From: Muribaculaceae bacterium
GTDB taxonomy: Bacteria; Pseudomonadota; Alphaproteobacteria; Rs-D84
Direction: 5' to 3'
Length of the DNA: 22,981 nucleotides
NCBI GenBank assembly: GCA_023665245.1
Contig: JAMPEH010000026.1
Coordinates: forward strand, 1 to 22,981
In this document: positions 8,079 through 15,848 of the stretch, piece after piece
Position numbering within the stretch: position 1 is the stretch's first letter
Layout: each line of letters begins with the position of its first letter
Translations under genes and position numbers: made by a program
Notes under the pieces: model-generated
Told to the model about the DNA's origin: nothing
The model's input: the letters and a program-made list of their open reading frames with translations, nothing else
The model's database searches: none

Positions 8079-9527
8079 TTATATTACATTAAAATTCATC
8101 TGATTCAGAGCATTTTTATCTATTTTACCATTAATATTGTGCGGCATTTGTTCCAGTCTCATTATATTTTGAGGAAGGGCAAACGAAGGTATTTTACTTT
8201 CAAGCTCCATTAATATTTCTTCTGTATTAATCCTCAGTTTTTCAGACAATGTATAATATACATAAATCTTCCCGCCTTTATAGATTGCACAAACCTCACT
8301 AGCCCCAAGCCCGTAGATTATATATTCTATCTCACCCAAATCAAATCTCTTTCCATTAATTTTTATTTGTGAATCGTTTCTTCCCACAAATAATAATTCA
8401 TTATTATGCATTCTAAAATAATCACCTGTACGGTATGCTTTATATAAGGTCTTATCCAATCCCTGTTTTATAAAGAATGCCCCCTTTAAATCCTCTCCTA
8501 TATATCCTTCTCCAATATAATTGCCATAAACTATAAGATTTCCAACTCCTTGAGGATCTACATTATCCAATTCTATCATCCATCCATTAAGCGGCTTACC
8601 TACCACAGCATGCGTTGTACATAATGTCTCATAATTTTCTATGTTCAGTACTTTATACAAACAAAAACATGTAGTTTCAGTGGTTCCATAAGTGGAAACA
8701 ATTTCAATACTGGGGTTGTACATAAATATTTTGTTTAAGTACTCTTTGGTAATCTTATCTCCTCCAAATCGAATCATTCTTAAATTTTCCAAATGTCTAC
8801 TATCAAAATCGCCACCGTTTTCTAGAATGGTAATAAAGTGTGGAACCACATTCAAAAAAGTTATTTTATATCTTAACAAATATTTCCCCGGCCTTAATTT
8901 ATGTGAATTAGAATTAAACGCCACAAGAGTTACCCTCTTTAAGACTCCGCCAAAAATATCTATTAAACTCATATCAAAGGAAAGCGGCACATACTGCGCA
9001 CATACATCATCCTCACATAATTTAAGGATCGCTAACGCCTCCTCACAAAATTTTTCAAAGGCATTTCTACTTATTTTACACCCTTTTGGAGAACCGGTAG
9101 TACCTGATGTAAACGAAACATAAATTATATCATTTCTAAAAATATTATTAATGTCTTCATCATACTCAACCAGAGAAAATATATCTTCAAAATTATATAT
9201 AGGTATTTCAACATCCAAGATCATATTCTTTTCGCACAAAAAAACATCTGGCTTAAAATTATCGATTATGCATTGTTTCCTGCTTTTCGGAATATCTTCA
9301 TTTAACACGCAAAACGTTCCACCTATGAGATAAATCCCAATTAATGACGCATACGAAAAAAAACTTTGTTTTCCACTTATAAGAACTTTTGAAAAATGTT
9401 TTTTTCTTAAAACTGTATGAAGGCATCTAATCATTTTTAACAAATCCGCATATGTATAATTAGCATCTCCTTCTATCGCGAATATTTTATTACTACCTTT
9501 CAATGACATTTCAATTTCTTGATGCAT
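8079..9527 (-). CDS. Stand-alone AMP-forming adenylation enzyme (ANL superfamily, amino-acid type)
   Basis: A 482-aa ANL enzyme that activates a carboxylic acid with ATP and should load it onto the nearby carrier protein. Visible core motifs are SFTSGTTGSPKGCKIS (P-loop, about 137-152), STYGTTETTCF, YRTGDYFR (Asp contacting ribose), VGRNDSQIKINGKRFDLGEIE (hinge), and the C-terminal Lys in NINGKIDKNAL. The segment SFDMSLIDIF keeps the Asp equivalent to position 235 of GrsA, which binds the alpha-amino group in amino-acid-activating domains, so an alpha-amino acid is the likely substrate. It has no condensation or carrier domain of its own. The ATG at 9527 follows AGAGGTGG. Upstream, in the same frame, lies an IS66 TnpA fragment, so a longer fused reading is open but probably not used. 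Confidence 0.88.
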   Translation of the reverse strand: MHQEIEMSLKGSNKIFAIEGDANYTYADLLKMIRCLHTVLRKKHFSKVLISGKQSFFSYASLIGIYLIGGTFCVLNEDIPKSRKQCIIDNFKPDVFLCEKNMILDVEIPIYNFEDIFSLVEYDEDINNIFRNDIIYVSFTSGTTGSPKGCKISRNAFEKFCEEALAILKLCEDDVCAQYVPLSFDMSLIDIFGGVLKRVTLVAFNSNSHKLRPGKYLLRYKITFLNVVPHFITILENGGDFDSRHLENLRMIRFGGDKITKEYLNKIFMYNPSIEIVSTYGTTETTCFCLYKVLNIENYETLCTTHAVVGKPLNGWMIELDNVDPQGVGNLIVYGNYIGEGYIGEDLKGAFFIKQGLDKTLYKAYRTGDYFRMHNNELLFVGRNDSQIKINGKRFDLGEIEYIIYGLGASEVCAIYKGGKIYVYYTLSEKLRINTEEILMELESKIPSFALPQNIMRLEQMPHNINGKIDKNALNQMNFNVI

Positions 9528-9690
9528 TTGTCCACCTCTAGAAAATATTTTTCAACGGCAGGAACCGATTCAAACATTTCCTCCCTAATCTTCGTCAAGT
9601 TTCTGTAATAAGTTTGCTTACAGATGCCATTTTCTTTACACCATGCAGTAAGGAACTGTAGAAAATTAACCAATCAAAGTAATTGCTCTG
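9528..9690 (-). pseudogene. IS66-family TnpA fragment
   Basis: On the minus strand this reads LVNFLQFLTAWCKENGICKQTYYRNLTKIREEMFESV. The WCKENGI...TYYRNLxKIRE block is characteristic of the IS66 accessory protein TnpA. Both ends are missing: a stop closes the frame near 9680, and the other side runs in frame into the adenylation enzyme's ribosome binding site. It is the scar of a lost IS66 element just upstream of that gene. Confidence 0.7.
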
Positions 9691-9927
9691 AAAAGTCCGA
9701 AAAATAAAGTTTTTCGTGTTTGCACTTTGAGCGACATTCTGTAATGATAGGTTTCCATCATCGTACTTCATGCATTTGCGCACTGTAGTAGCCGGGTACA
9801 TAGCTAATTTCCTGGCCATACTATGCATTACTATAACTAGTAATGCTATACTGGATATATTGCCCAATTACCATAATTCCGATTTTTTCATAAGTCTAAG
9901 AGGGTCACACAAAATAATTTATACTCC
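9691..9927. other. Intergenic region with a perfect palindrome
   Basis: No supported gene. A 9-bp perfect inverted repeat, GCATTACTA/TAGTAATGC (9825-9833 with 9838-9846) around a 4-base loop, stands out. It could be an operator, an attachment site or a transposon end. A minus-strand open frame overlapping the IS66 remnant (9595-9867) has no recognisable domain. Confidence 0.5.
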
Positions 9928-10944
9928 TTATCTTCTGTAATATTCAAACCCTAATATAAATTCTTTTTCTATTTCAGTATACATAGCATTCAAAAATTTG
10001 TATACAAATGTTTCTATATTTTGGGTATCATGTATTATAGCGCTCTTTACACCTTCTTTTACCCTTTCCTGAAAAATTTTTTGATTTTTTTCATATGTAT
10101 TATTATTATAATTCCTTTCATGCTCCAAATGAATAAGTTTCTCTTCTGAAAACGTATCGTACATATATAACAGACCTGTCGTTTCCTTTAACTTCCAATG
10201 AATATCTTCATCCTCAAGTCCCCAATTGTAGTACAATTCACAGTAACCACCTATTCTCCAAAATACATCTCTCGAATACATACTTCCTCCATAATGAAAC
10301 GCTGGCTTCCATATAAATTCTTCCATTTGGGTATAATCAAAATCTTTATTATTAATCACATTATCGTAATTATATTGCGTACAAACATGTGGCATACCAT
10401 TTATTAATTCATGAACTTCTCCCCCTTTTATCGCTCCTAAAAAGCCATCACAATACTCAACAAGACATGCATCTTTATTATTTATTTTAAATACCATATC
10501 AATATTTTTTAAATAATCGTCAATAAACATCTGGGATGTTTCCATTGACAACCTGTATATTAAAGGTCTGCACATGCTAATCTGGGGTCTATTTTGCATT
10601 TCAACCAAAATAGATTCCAGAAATTTTTTATTACACATTAAAACATCTGCGTCATTAAAGTATAAATACTCTCCCGTTGCAATTGATGCTCCAGCATTTC
10701 TTACCTTACCAATATTAAAATTCATTTTTCCATCTCTATATTCTGGTTTGGTAAGCAGATATTTTGCTCCCATTTTTTTTGCTATACCTTTAAAAACAGA
10801 AGACACATTTTCGCCTTGTTCGCTTACTATTACTTCAGTATCTATTGTTTGTTCATTTATCGACTTAATTACCGCTTCTAAATTATTGGAATATTTGTAT
10901 CCATACAACGATATAATCACTGAAACTTTTTTATTATCTTTCAT
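9928..10944 (-). CDS. GT2 glycosyltransferase with galactosyltransferase-like C-terminal domain (paralogue B)
   Basis: A 338-aa cytoplasmic glycosyltransferase of the GT-A fold. The N-terminal half is GT2-like (KVSVIISLYGYKYSNNLEAVIKSI near the start) with the metal-binding acids in GEYLYFNDADVLM. The C-terminal half carries the NWGLEDEDIHWKL block, typical of the galactosyltransferase C-terminal domain, preceded by HYGGSMYSRDVFWRIGGY. The donor and acceptor sugars cannot be read from sequence. I chose the ATG at 10944 because AGGA lies 8 bases upstream; the one at 10953 sits too close to it. It is clearly paralogous to the gene at 20689-21648, sharing long identical blocks. No membrane segment is visible, so it probably acts on a soluble acceptor. 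Confidence 0.83.
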   Translation of the reverse strand: MKDNKKVSVIISLYGYKYSNNLEAVIKSINEQTIDTEVIVSEQGENVSSVFKGIAKKMGAKYLLTKPEYRDGKMNFNIGKVRNAGASIATGEYLYFNDADVLMCNKKFLESILVEMQNRPQISMCRPLIYRLSMETSQMFIDDYLKNIDMVFKINNKDACLVEYCDGFLGAIKGGEVHELINGMPHVCTQYNYDNVINNKDFDYTQMEEFIWKPAFHYGGSMYSRDVFWRIGGYCELYYNWGLEDEDIHWKLKETTGLLYMYDTFSEEKLIHLEHERNYNNNTYEKNQKIFQERVKEGVKSAIIHDTQNIETFVYKFLNAMYTEIEKEFILGFEYYRR

Positions 10945-10953
10945 TATTTGCAT

Positions 10954-11375
10954 CCTTTCCTTTCGCTTCGCTCAGGCACAAAATCCCCTTGAGCATATTT
11001 TTTCTTTATAATTCTTCTTGTAAGGAACCCGGTATACTACAAATCACAGGGAGGCGAGTGAGCTGCTCGGCTCTCCCTATAATCTAAAGTTAAACCTTTT
11101 CGGTTCTGAAAGGAGTCCCTATGGCCGCATTCCCCTAACCTGGATAAACCAGAACAAACACCAAAATTATGCAAAGTGGGCTTGATAAACCGACAAGCAT
11201 AATTAACCATTCACATTACTAAAACAAGATATGAAAAAGTAGTTTTCCCTTTGCCGAATACTCACTATAATTTGCTCTAAAGTACTTAATACTATCGTCC
11301 CTAATAATAGATATTTTCATCGGCAACAGAGAATCAAAGCAACAAATTCCATCTCAAGCAAAATAACGATGGCGA
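10954..11375. other. Intergenic region with hairpin, no supported gene
   Basis: No gene is supported in this 420-bp gap. AGGGAG/CTCCCT (11048-11053 with 11073-11078), with a partly paired GCGAG/CTCGG interior, can form a hairpin. Around it lies a short GC-richer island unlike the flanking AT-rich coding sequence, perhaps another element remnant. No clear promoter for the downstream glycosyltransferase was found. Confidence 0.45.
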
Positions 11376-12380
11376 TTAATCAGCATTGCATACAACAAAC
11401 ACCGCCGCTTTTTTCCCATTAACAAGTGTATTTATCTGTTTACTAATTTTTAAATCATTATGACTACATGCTTCTATAAACTCATCCTTTCTAGCAGACA
11501 AAATGACTAGAACGCCTTCTTTCTTCGTAATTCTTTTTAATTCAGCAAGAGAAGAAATATAAAAATTTACAATATTAGTGATTTGTTCGTAATATCCCCA
11601 TGGTGGATCTGTAATAATAGCATCAATAGAGGCATCATCAATATGTTTTAAATTCACAGCATCTGCAACTTTAACATCAACATTAAATTTACTGGCAAAA
11701 TTGCCTTCTTTAACATAAGCAATTTTACTTTCGTCTATATCAGATGCAATAATCTTTTTTACTTTATAGCACCTAGCTATTTGTTTTGGAATACTTCCAT
11801 ATCCACAAAATGGGTCACATACTACAGACTCTTTTGTAAGCTTTGCATAACAACACATAAGATAAGCAAATTCTGGACGCAACTCTCCTTTATGCAGTTC
11901 TTTTTCTGTAATTATTCTCTTATAAAGTAACTGACAATAAAATCCGATGTCTTCCGATCTAAGAATATACCACACTTCTGTTGACGGATTTACTCTATCT
12001 ACTCTTAAATTCGAACTTTCAACAACCTTTTTTTCTGCATTATTTATAATATTTTTATCCACTTTTGAGAACTGATTTTCTCTTGAAAATCTAACCCTAA
12101 ATGTACCTTTATTTATCAAAAAACGATTCTTCTGCTTGCCTACATTTTTTACCATATAATCATAAGTCAAATTTTTTCCTTTAAAAATTGATAAAACAGA
12201 AAATGTATTGTTAAGGAAGAAAACTTTTTTAATCAAGTTATAGTTTCCTGCAAAAGTATAATGAACCAATCCTTTGTATACTTTAATTACTTTCGCATTT
12301 GGTAATCTACTTACTAATTCTTCCTCTATAATATCTTCAAAACCTGTAGTAAAAGTTGATATATATGTCTGCATATTCAT
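11376..12380 (-). CDS. THUMP/UPF0020-like RNA methyltransferase
   Basis: A 334-aa SAM-dependent methyltransferase. The N-terminal 150 residues look like the THUMP-bearing region of RlmL/TrmN-type enzymes (YISTFTTGFEDIIEEEL start). Next comes the linker GELRPEFAYLMC, then SAM-binding motif I in VCDPFCGYGSIPKQIA, the acidic loop IIASDIDESK, and the catalytic TDPPWGYY (motif IV, amino-methyltransferase type). Such enzymes usually methylate guanine N2 in tRNA or rRNA. One inside a biosynthetic cluster could be a self-resistance enzyme or have been co-opted to methylate an amine on the product. The ATG at 12374 has a better placed AGGT than the one at 12380. A 131-bp direct repeat begins only a few bases upstream of the start. 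Confidence 0.78.
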   Translation of the reverse strand: MNMQTYISTFTTGFEDIIEEELVSRLPNAKVIKVYKGLVHYTFAGNYNLIKKVFFLNNTFSVLSIFKGKNLTYDYMVKNVGKQKNRFLINKGTFRVRFSRENQFSKVDKNIINNAEKKVVESSNLRVDRVNPSTEVWYILRSEDIGFYCQLLYKRIITEKELHKGELRPEFAYLMCCYAKLTKESVVCDPFCGYGSIPKQIARCYKVKKIIASDIDESKIAYVKEGNFASKFNVDVKVADAVNLKHIDDASIDAIITDPPWGYYEQITNIVNFYISSLAELKRITKKEGVLVILSARKDEFIEACSHNDLKISKQINTLVNGKKAAVFVVCNAD

Positions 12381-12387
12381 ACCTATG

Positions 12388-12518
12388 GTGGTTCAGTTGT
12401 CAAGAAGATTTTTATAATGAACTGATATGGTTGATAAGTTACTGAGGGCATGGGGAGAATAATGGAATGATCCCCATATCCACATATGCTAAGTTACATA
12501 GGGAAACAGCATTGCTGG
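12388..12518 (+). repeat. Direct repeat, copy 1 (flanks the FkbM-GH5 segment)
   Basis: This copy matches 15465-15604 closely apart from a short insertion in copy 2 near 15480-15490. Shared landmarks are GTGGTTCAG, TAATGAACTGATATGGTT and ATCCCCATATCCACATATGC. One plus-strand frame reads NNGMIPISTYAKLHR, reminiscent of the start of a small helix-turn-helix protein, but no intact gene results. The two copies are in the same orientation and enclose two cargo genes. Confidence 0.85.
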
Positions 12519-12659
12519 TTCTTTTCTGTGGGAGGGATACTGTCAGCCATCTTGCTCCATCGGTTGTTCGGGTTCATATGCCGCCCCATGGTCCGGTCAA
12601 AATAAAAGAAAATGTGCGGCGGCTGGCCTGGTTACATCTAATTCTTCTTTTCTCTAAAA

Positions 12660-13004
12660 AGTATCTGAAAATCTGGACGTGCGCTACAACTGTACCACCA
12701 TAGACCTCCATGACAGAAGCGTAGTCGCCAGCATAACAGACGGGCACATCACTGGCGTTCTGGCAATCCGCCCATGTGACTCAGAGCATGAGCAATGTCG
12801 GATACCCATACGATAATGCGCCGATGAAGCGGTGCTCCAACACTCTGAAGAACGTATACACCAACCTGTATGAATTCCGTGCTGAGGAGTACCTATACCA
12901 AACAGTGGAAGAATATTACCAACAATCATGTACGCCCTCACAACCCAAACGGCTACCGCGCACTTTATCAGGCGAAGGGGCGGGACACCATTGACAAGAG
13001 ATGA
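12660..13004 (+). pseudogene. IS3-family OrfB remnant, internally deleted and frameshifted
   Basis: The plus strand reads LDVRYNCTTIDLHDRSVVASITDGHITGVLAIR. It then jumps frame (near 12776) to TQSMSNVGYPYDNAPMKRCSNTLKN and VYTNLYEFRAEEYLYQTVEE. It shifts again to NNHVRPHNPNGYRALYQAKGRDTIDKR and ends at a TGA at 13002-13004. This is the C-terminal half of an IS3-type integrase core that has lost the SDxGSQYTS region with the second catalytic Asp. It is GC-rich and antisense to the surrounding cluster. Confidence 0.8.
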
Positions 13005-13087
13005 CTGCTCCGATGGCCTGCATATAATAATGCAAATCATAATAGCAAAAATAAATATGATTACAATAGTTTCATGCATGCACCCGT

Positions 13088-14146
13088 TTAATAAGCGTAT
13101 AATATCGTTTCCCAAAAGTTTGAGTTATATTGCCTTAATAGCAGTTTATAGCCTAAGTTAAGTTTCAATATGTAATCAGCCAATTCCACAGTATCCCCTG
13201 GTTTATGATATACACTAATTGCTAATCTCGGCTTATTCCTCATTATTGTTTTATGGGCCCCTATTAATGATTCTAATTCACTGCCTTCTACATCCATCTT
13301 TATATAAGTGACTTTGGCGTCACCTACTATACTATCAATATCCGTTGCTTTCACAATAAATTCTCCGCATTTATTTACCCTAGATGATGCAGAATCATTA
13401 ACAAAATTCAAATCTGCCTTTTTTTCCCATGTGGCTTCAGGAGTAAAAATTACATTTTCTATTTTTTCTTCTTTTACATTGCGCAGCAGAATCTCCCCAA
13501 GTTCTTTGTTAGGTTCAAATGCATATATTTTTTTATATTGACCATTTGTCCACTCAACAAATTTCCTTATCGTATCTCCATCATATGATCCTGCATCTAC
13601 AAAAATTTCATCTTTGATTGGAGAAAAAACATCGAAATACTGTATACCATTACTTGCCACTAAATGCAGGTGCATTGGTAATAATATTTTTTTTCTCGGA
13701 AATCCACATCTTAATAGTAGTCTATATGTATCAAACATTTCCGATTGAGCCGACAAAATAACAACCGAATTTGTATAATTCTCAAGCAATTGCTTTGTCG
13801 TAATAATTTCTAAATTCTCTATCTTTAGATTTTTTAATGCGTCATTATTGTCACAAAAATAAGTAGCTGGTGTATCACAACTATCTAGAAGTTTTTTTAA
13901 TCGTCTTCCTTCTGTTCCAGCCCCATAGATAATTATTTCTTGATATCCTTCATTTTCTTTTATAAAATCCTCTAGTTCTTTACAACGGCTTTTTTTGCGG
14001 ACCTTCTCTAATATGTCATAATATACGTCCTCACTTCTGGTAAACAGAAACTGAACTCTCGCATCAAAAATGATTTTAGATTCTTCGTCTTGTAAATTAT
14101 CTCTGATATAAGCTAACTGTGGCAACAAATTTTTACTATAATCCAT
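13088..14146 (-). CDS. FkbM-family SAM-dependent methyltransferase with N-terminal Rossmann-like region
   Basis: A 352-aa protein. The C-terminal half is an FkbM-type methyltransferase with SAM motif I in EIFVDAGSYDGDTIRKF (about 185-201), an acidic motif in IYAFEPN, and the family block TYIKMDVEGSELESLIGAH (about 271-289). FkbM-type enzymes usually O-methylate hydroxyls of sugars or polyketides, so a sugar hydroxyl of the product is the likely target. The N-terminal part has a separate nucleotide-binding look (IIIYGAGTEGRRLKKLL, about 71-87), a combination seen in methyltransferases of polysaccharide loci. The ATG at 14146 follows GGAGGAAA. With the GH5 gene it lies between two direct repeats, so this pair may have moved together. 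Confidence 0.85.
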   Translation of the reverse strand: MDYSKNLLPQLAYIRDNLQDEESKIIFDARVQFLFTRSEDVYYDILEKVRKKSRCKELEDFIKENEGYQEIIIYGAGTEGRRLKKLLDSCDTPATYFCDNNDALKNLKIENLEIITTKQLLENYTNSVVILSAQSEMFDTYRLLLRCGFPRKKILLPMHLHLVASNGIQYFDVFSPIKDEIFVDAGSYDGDTIRKFVEWTNGQYKKIYAFEPNKELGEILLRNVKEEKIENVIFTPEATWEKKADLNFVNDSASSRVNKCGEFIVKATDIDSIVGDAKVTYIKMDVEGSELESLIGAHKTIMRNKPRLAISVYHKPGDTVELADYILKLNLGYKLLLRQYNSNFWETILYAY

Positions 14147-14230
14147 AGTTATTTCCTCCGTTCATTCATACGAATATTTATTTTCAAATAATTGTTTTCA
14201 CTATTTTTATTATCCATCGGCATATTGAGC

Positions 14231-15289
14231 TTATGCATTATCTATTAGCGCTTTTAATATCTTAGGAAATCTCCAAACCAATTTTTCTCTATCAAAAATA
14301 GAATAGGATAAATTTTTATCTCTCTCATACGCAATATTATTATCCCATACAATGCATGTAATACCTCTCTTTCTCGCCTCACCTACAAAAAATGCCGTAT
14401 AAGCAGCCCTTACATCCTCATTATGTTTATCAATGCACCCAAACTCACCGATAATTACTGAAAGACCTTTTTCTTGAGCTGTAGAGGCTATTCCATCAAT
14501 AATTTTAACCAATTCCTTTTTATCATCTTCCGTCCCCCAATATATATCTTGTTCAGCCACCATACTAAATAGATATGGTATATACGCATGAACCGATAAT
14601 AGCACTCTCTTATCATTATTTGGAATCTCGACATCCCTAATAGCTTCTACATTATACCTTGCACCGATAGTTTTAATCACAACTAAGCGATGCAAATTAT
14701 TTCCCCCTGTGCTACGTATCGCTCTTACCGCAACCTTATTAAATTCATTAATCACCTTGCGTGCCTCTGCAGTTCCCTGGGTCCATTCATCTTCGGTACC
14801 AATCAGTCTTGTTTCATTCATTGTTTCAAATAGGAGATGTTCATTATAGTTTTTAAATCGTTCAGCAATCTGCAACCATAGTTTTCCTAATATCTCTTTT
14901 GCTCTCTCTTCCATCTCCTTATTTCCCAGGAACAGCCAATCATCTTCATGATGTACATCAATAATAACATATACATCTTCATTATATGCATAATCAACAA
15001 CCTCTTGAACCCTATCTAACCACGCCACATTGATTTTGTATCCAGCCCCCTTAGACATCAACTTTCCCCATGATACAGGTATACGAATCGTATTAAATCC
15101 CGCTTTAATAACACTTAAAATCATGTCTTTTGTAGTTAAAGGATTTAGCCAACTTGTTTCATATTCGTCCAGAGATGCTCCCTCCTTTTCCGGTGCAGGC
15201 GCCTCCAAACTATTTCCGAGATTCCATCCTATTCTCATATCAGCAACAATATCCTGTACTGATAACTCATTATCCAATTTATTGCACAT
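14231..15289 (-). CDS. Glycoside hydrolase family 5 (endoglucanase-like), without signal peptide
   Basis: A 352-aa single-domain GH5 (beta/alpha)8 enzyme. Motifs in order are GWNLGNSLEA (21-30), NTIRIPVSWGKL, VIIDVHHEDDW, the acid/base Glu in LLFETMNETR, and the nucleophile Glu in VIIGEFGCID. The pattern resembles GH5 subfamily 4. The acid/base motif reads NET where NEP is usual. GH5 cellulases are normally secreted, but this protein starts MCNKLDNELSVQDI with no hydrophobic leader, and no carbohydrate-binding module follows, so it appears cytoplasmic. The ATG at 15289 follows GGAAGG. In a biosynthetic cluster it might trim, deglycosylate or transglycosylate an intermediate. A displaced degradative gene is the alternative. 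Confidence 0.88.
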   Translation of the reverse strand: MCNKLDNELSVQDIVADMRIGWNLGNSLEAPAPEKEGASLDEYETSWLNPLTTKDMILSVIKAGFNTIRIPVSWGKLMSKGAGYKINVAWLDRVQEVVDYAYNEDVYVIIDVHHEDDWLFLGNKEMEERAKEILGKLWLQIAERFKNYNEHLLFETMNETRLIGTEDEWTQGTAEARKVINEFNKVAVRAIRSTGGNNLHRLVVIKTIGARYNVEAIRDVEIPNNDKRVLLSVHAYIPYLFSMVAEQDIYWGTEDDKKELVKIIDGIASTAQEKGLSVIIGEFGCIDKHNEDVRAAYTAFFVGEARKRGITCIVWDNNIAYERDKNLSYSIFDREKLVWRFPKILKALIDNA

Positions 15290-15464
15290 ATAATCTTACC
15301 TTCCTCTTCTGTCAAGCCTAATAAATTGATTTTTCAAGGCTTTAACGTATTTTTTTCCTCTGAAGCAGAGCCGGGAGTGATGAATATTGTAGTGTCGTGT
15401 ACCAAATAACTGATTACTCTATCAACTACGATGAGGAATCTTCCATGCCTAAAGGAATTGTATA
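15290..15464. other. Intergenic sequence upstream of the GH5 gene
   Basis: No gene is supported. A weak AAGCC/GGCTT hairpin (near 15313-15342) precedes a T-run on the plus strand. No convincing promoter for the GH5 gene was found. Confidence 0.4.
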
Positions 15465-15604
15465 GTGGTTCAGTAGTCAAGACAAAAATCTAAGATTTTA
15501 TAATGAACTGATATGGTTTATAAGTTGCTGAGAGCATGGGAAGAATAATGGAATGATCCCCATATCCACATATGCTAAGCTGCATAGGAAAACAGCATTG
15601 CCGG
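15465..15604 (+). repeat. Direct repeat, copy 2 (flanks the FkbM-GH5 segment)
   Basis: The partner of 12388-12518, in the same orientation, about nine bases longer near its left end. Its right end abuts an IS3 OrfB fragment, whereas copy 1 continues into a different sequence, so the shared block ends sharply at about 15604. Confidence 0.85.
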
Positions 15605-15733
15605 ATAATAGCATTCAGCCAACGCTCGGTCATGATATTATCTGCCCAACGGCTTTTGCCATCCATACTTTGGCATATCCCGTTTTCCTCTATAAAGTCA
15701 ATATACTGCTGACTTGTAAACGGACAACCCTAA
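15605..15733 (-). pseudogene. IS3-family OrfB fragment
   Basis: The minus strand reads GCPFTSQQYIDFIEEN and then GICQSMDGKSRWADNIMTERW. This is the region just after the second catalytic Asp of an IS3-type integrase core, including the ERW that carries the catalytic Glu. Both ends are missing, and it is cut by the direct repeat on its left. It differs from the IS3 remnants at 12660 and 535, so it is a separate element. Confidence 0.75.
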
Positions 15734-15848
15734 TATATCTGTGATTTGGCCACCCTGAAAGCCTTTTCCAAGGCATTGATCACCATTCAGGTTTCAATAT
15801 TGTTTTTTCACTTCCCCCCTGACTTCTCAAATCATTCATTATAGTACA
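15734..15848. other. Intergenic stretch downstream of the RdgB-like gene
   Basis: No gene is seen. The sequence changes from GC-richer transposon debris to the AT-rich end of the cluster gene. A T-run around 15804-15810 lies downstream of no convincing hairpin. Confidence 0.35.

Noticed and set aside
9595..9867. 90-codon minus-strand open frame
   Set aside because: It overlaps the IS66 TnpA fragment in another frame and contains nothing recognisable.
15313..15356. Terminator-like hairpin plus T-run upstream of the GH5 gene
   Set aside because: The stem is only about 5 bp and the T-run does not follow it directly.
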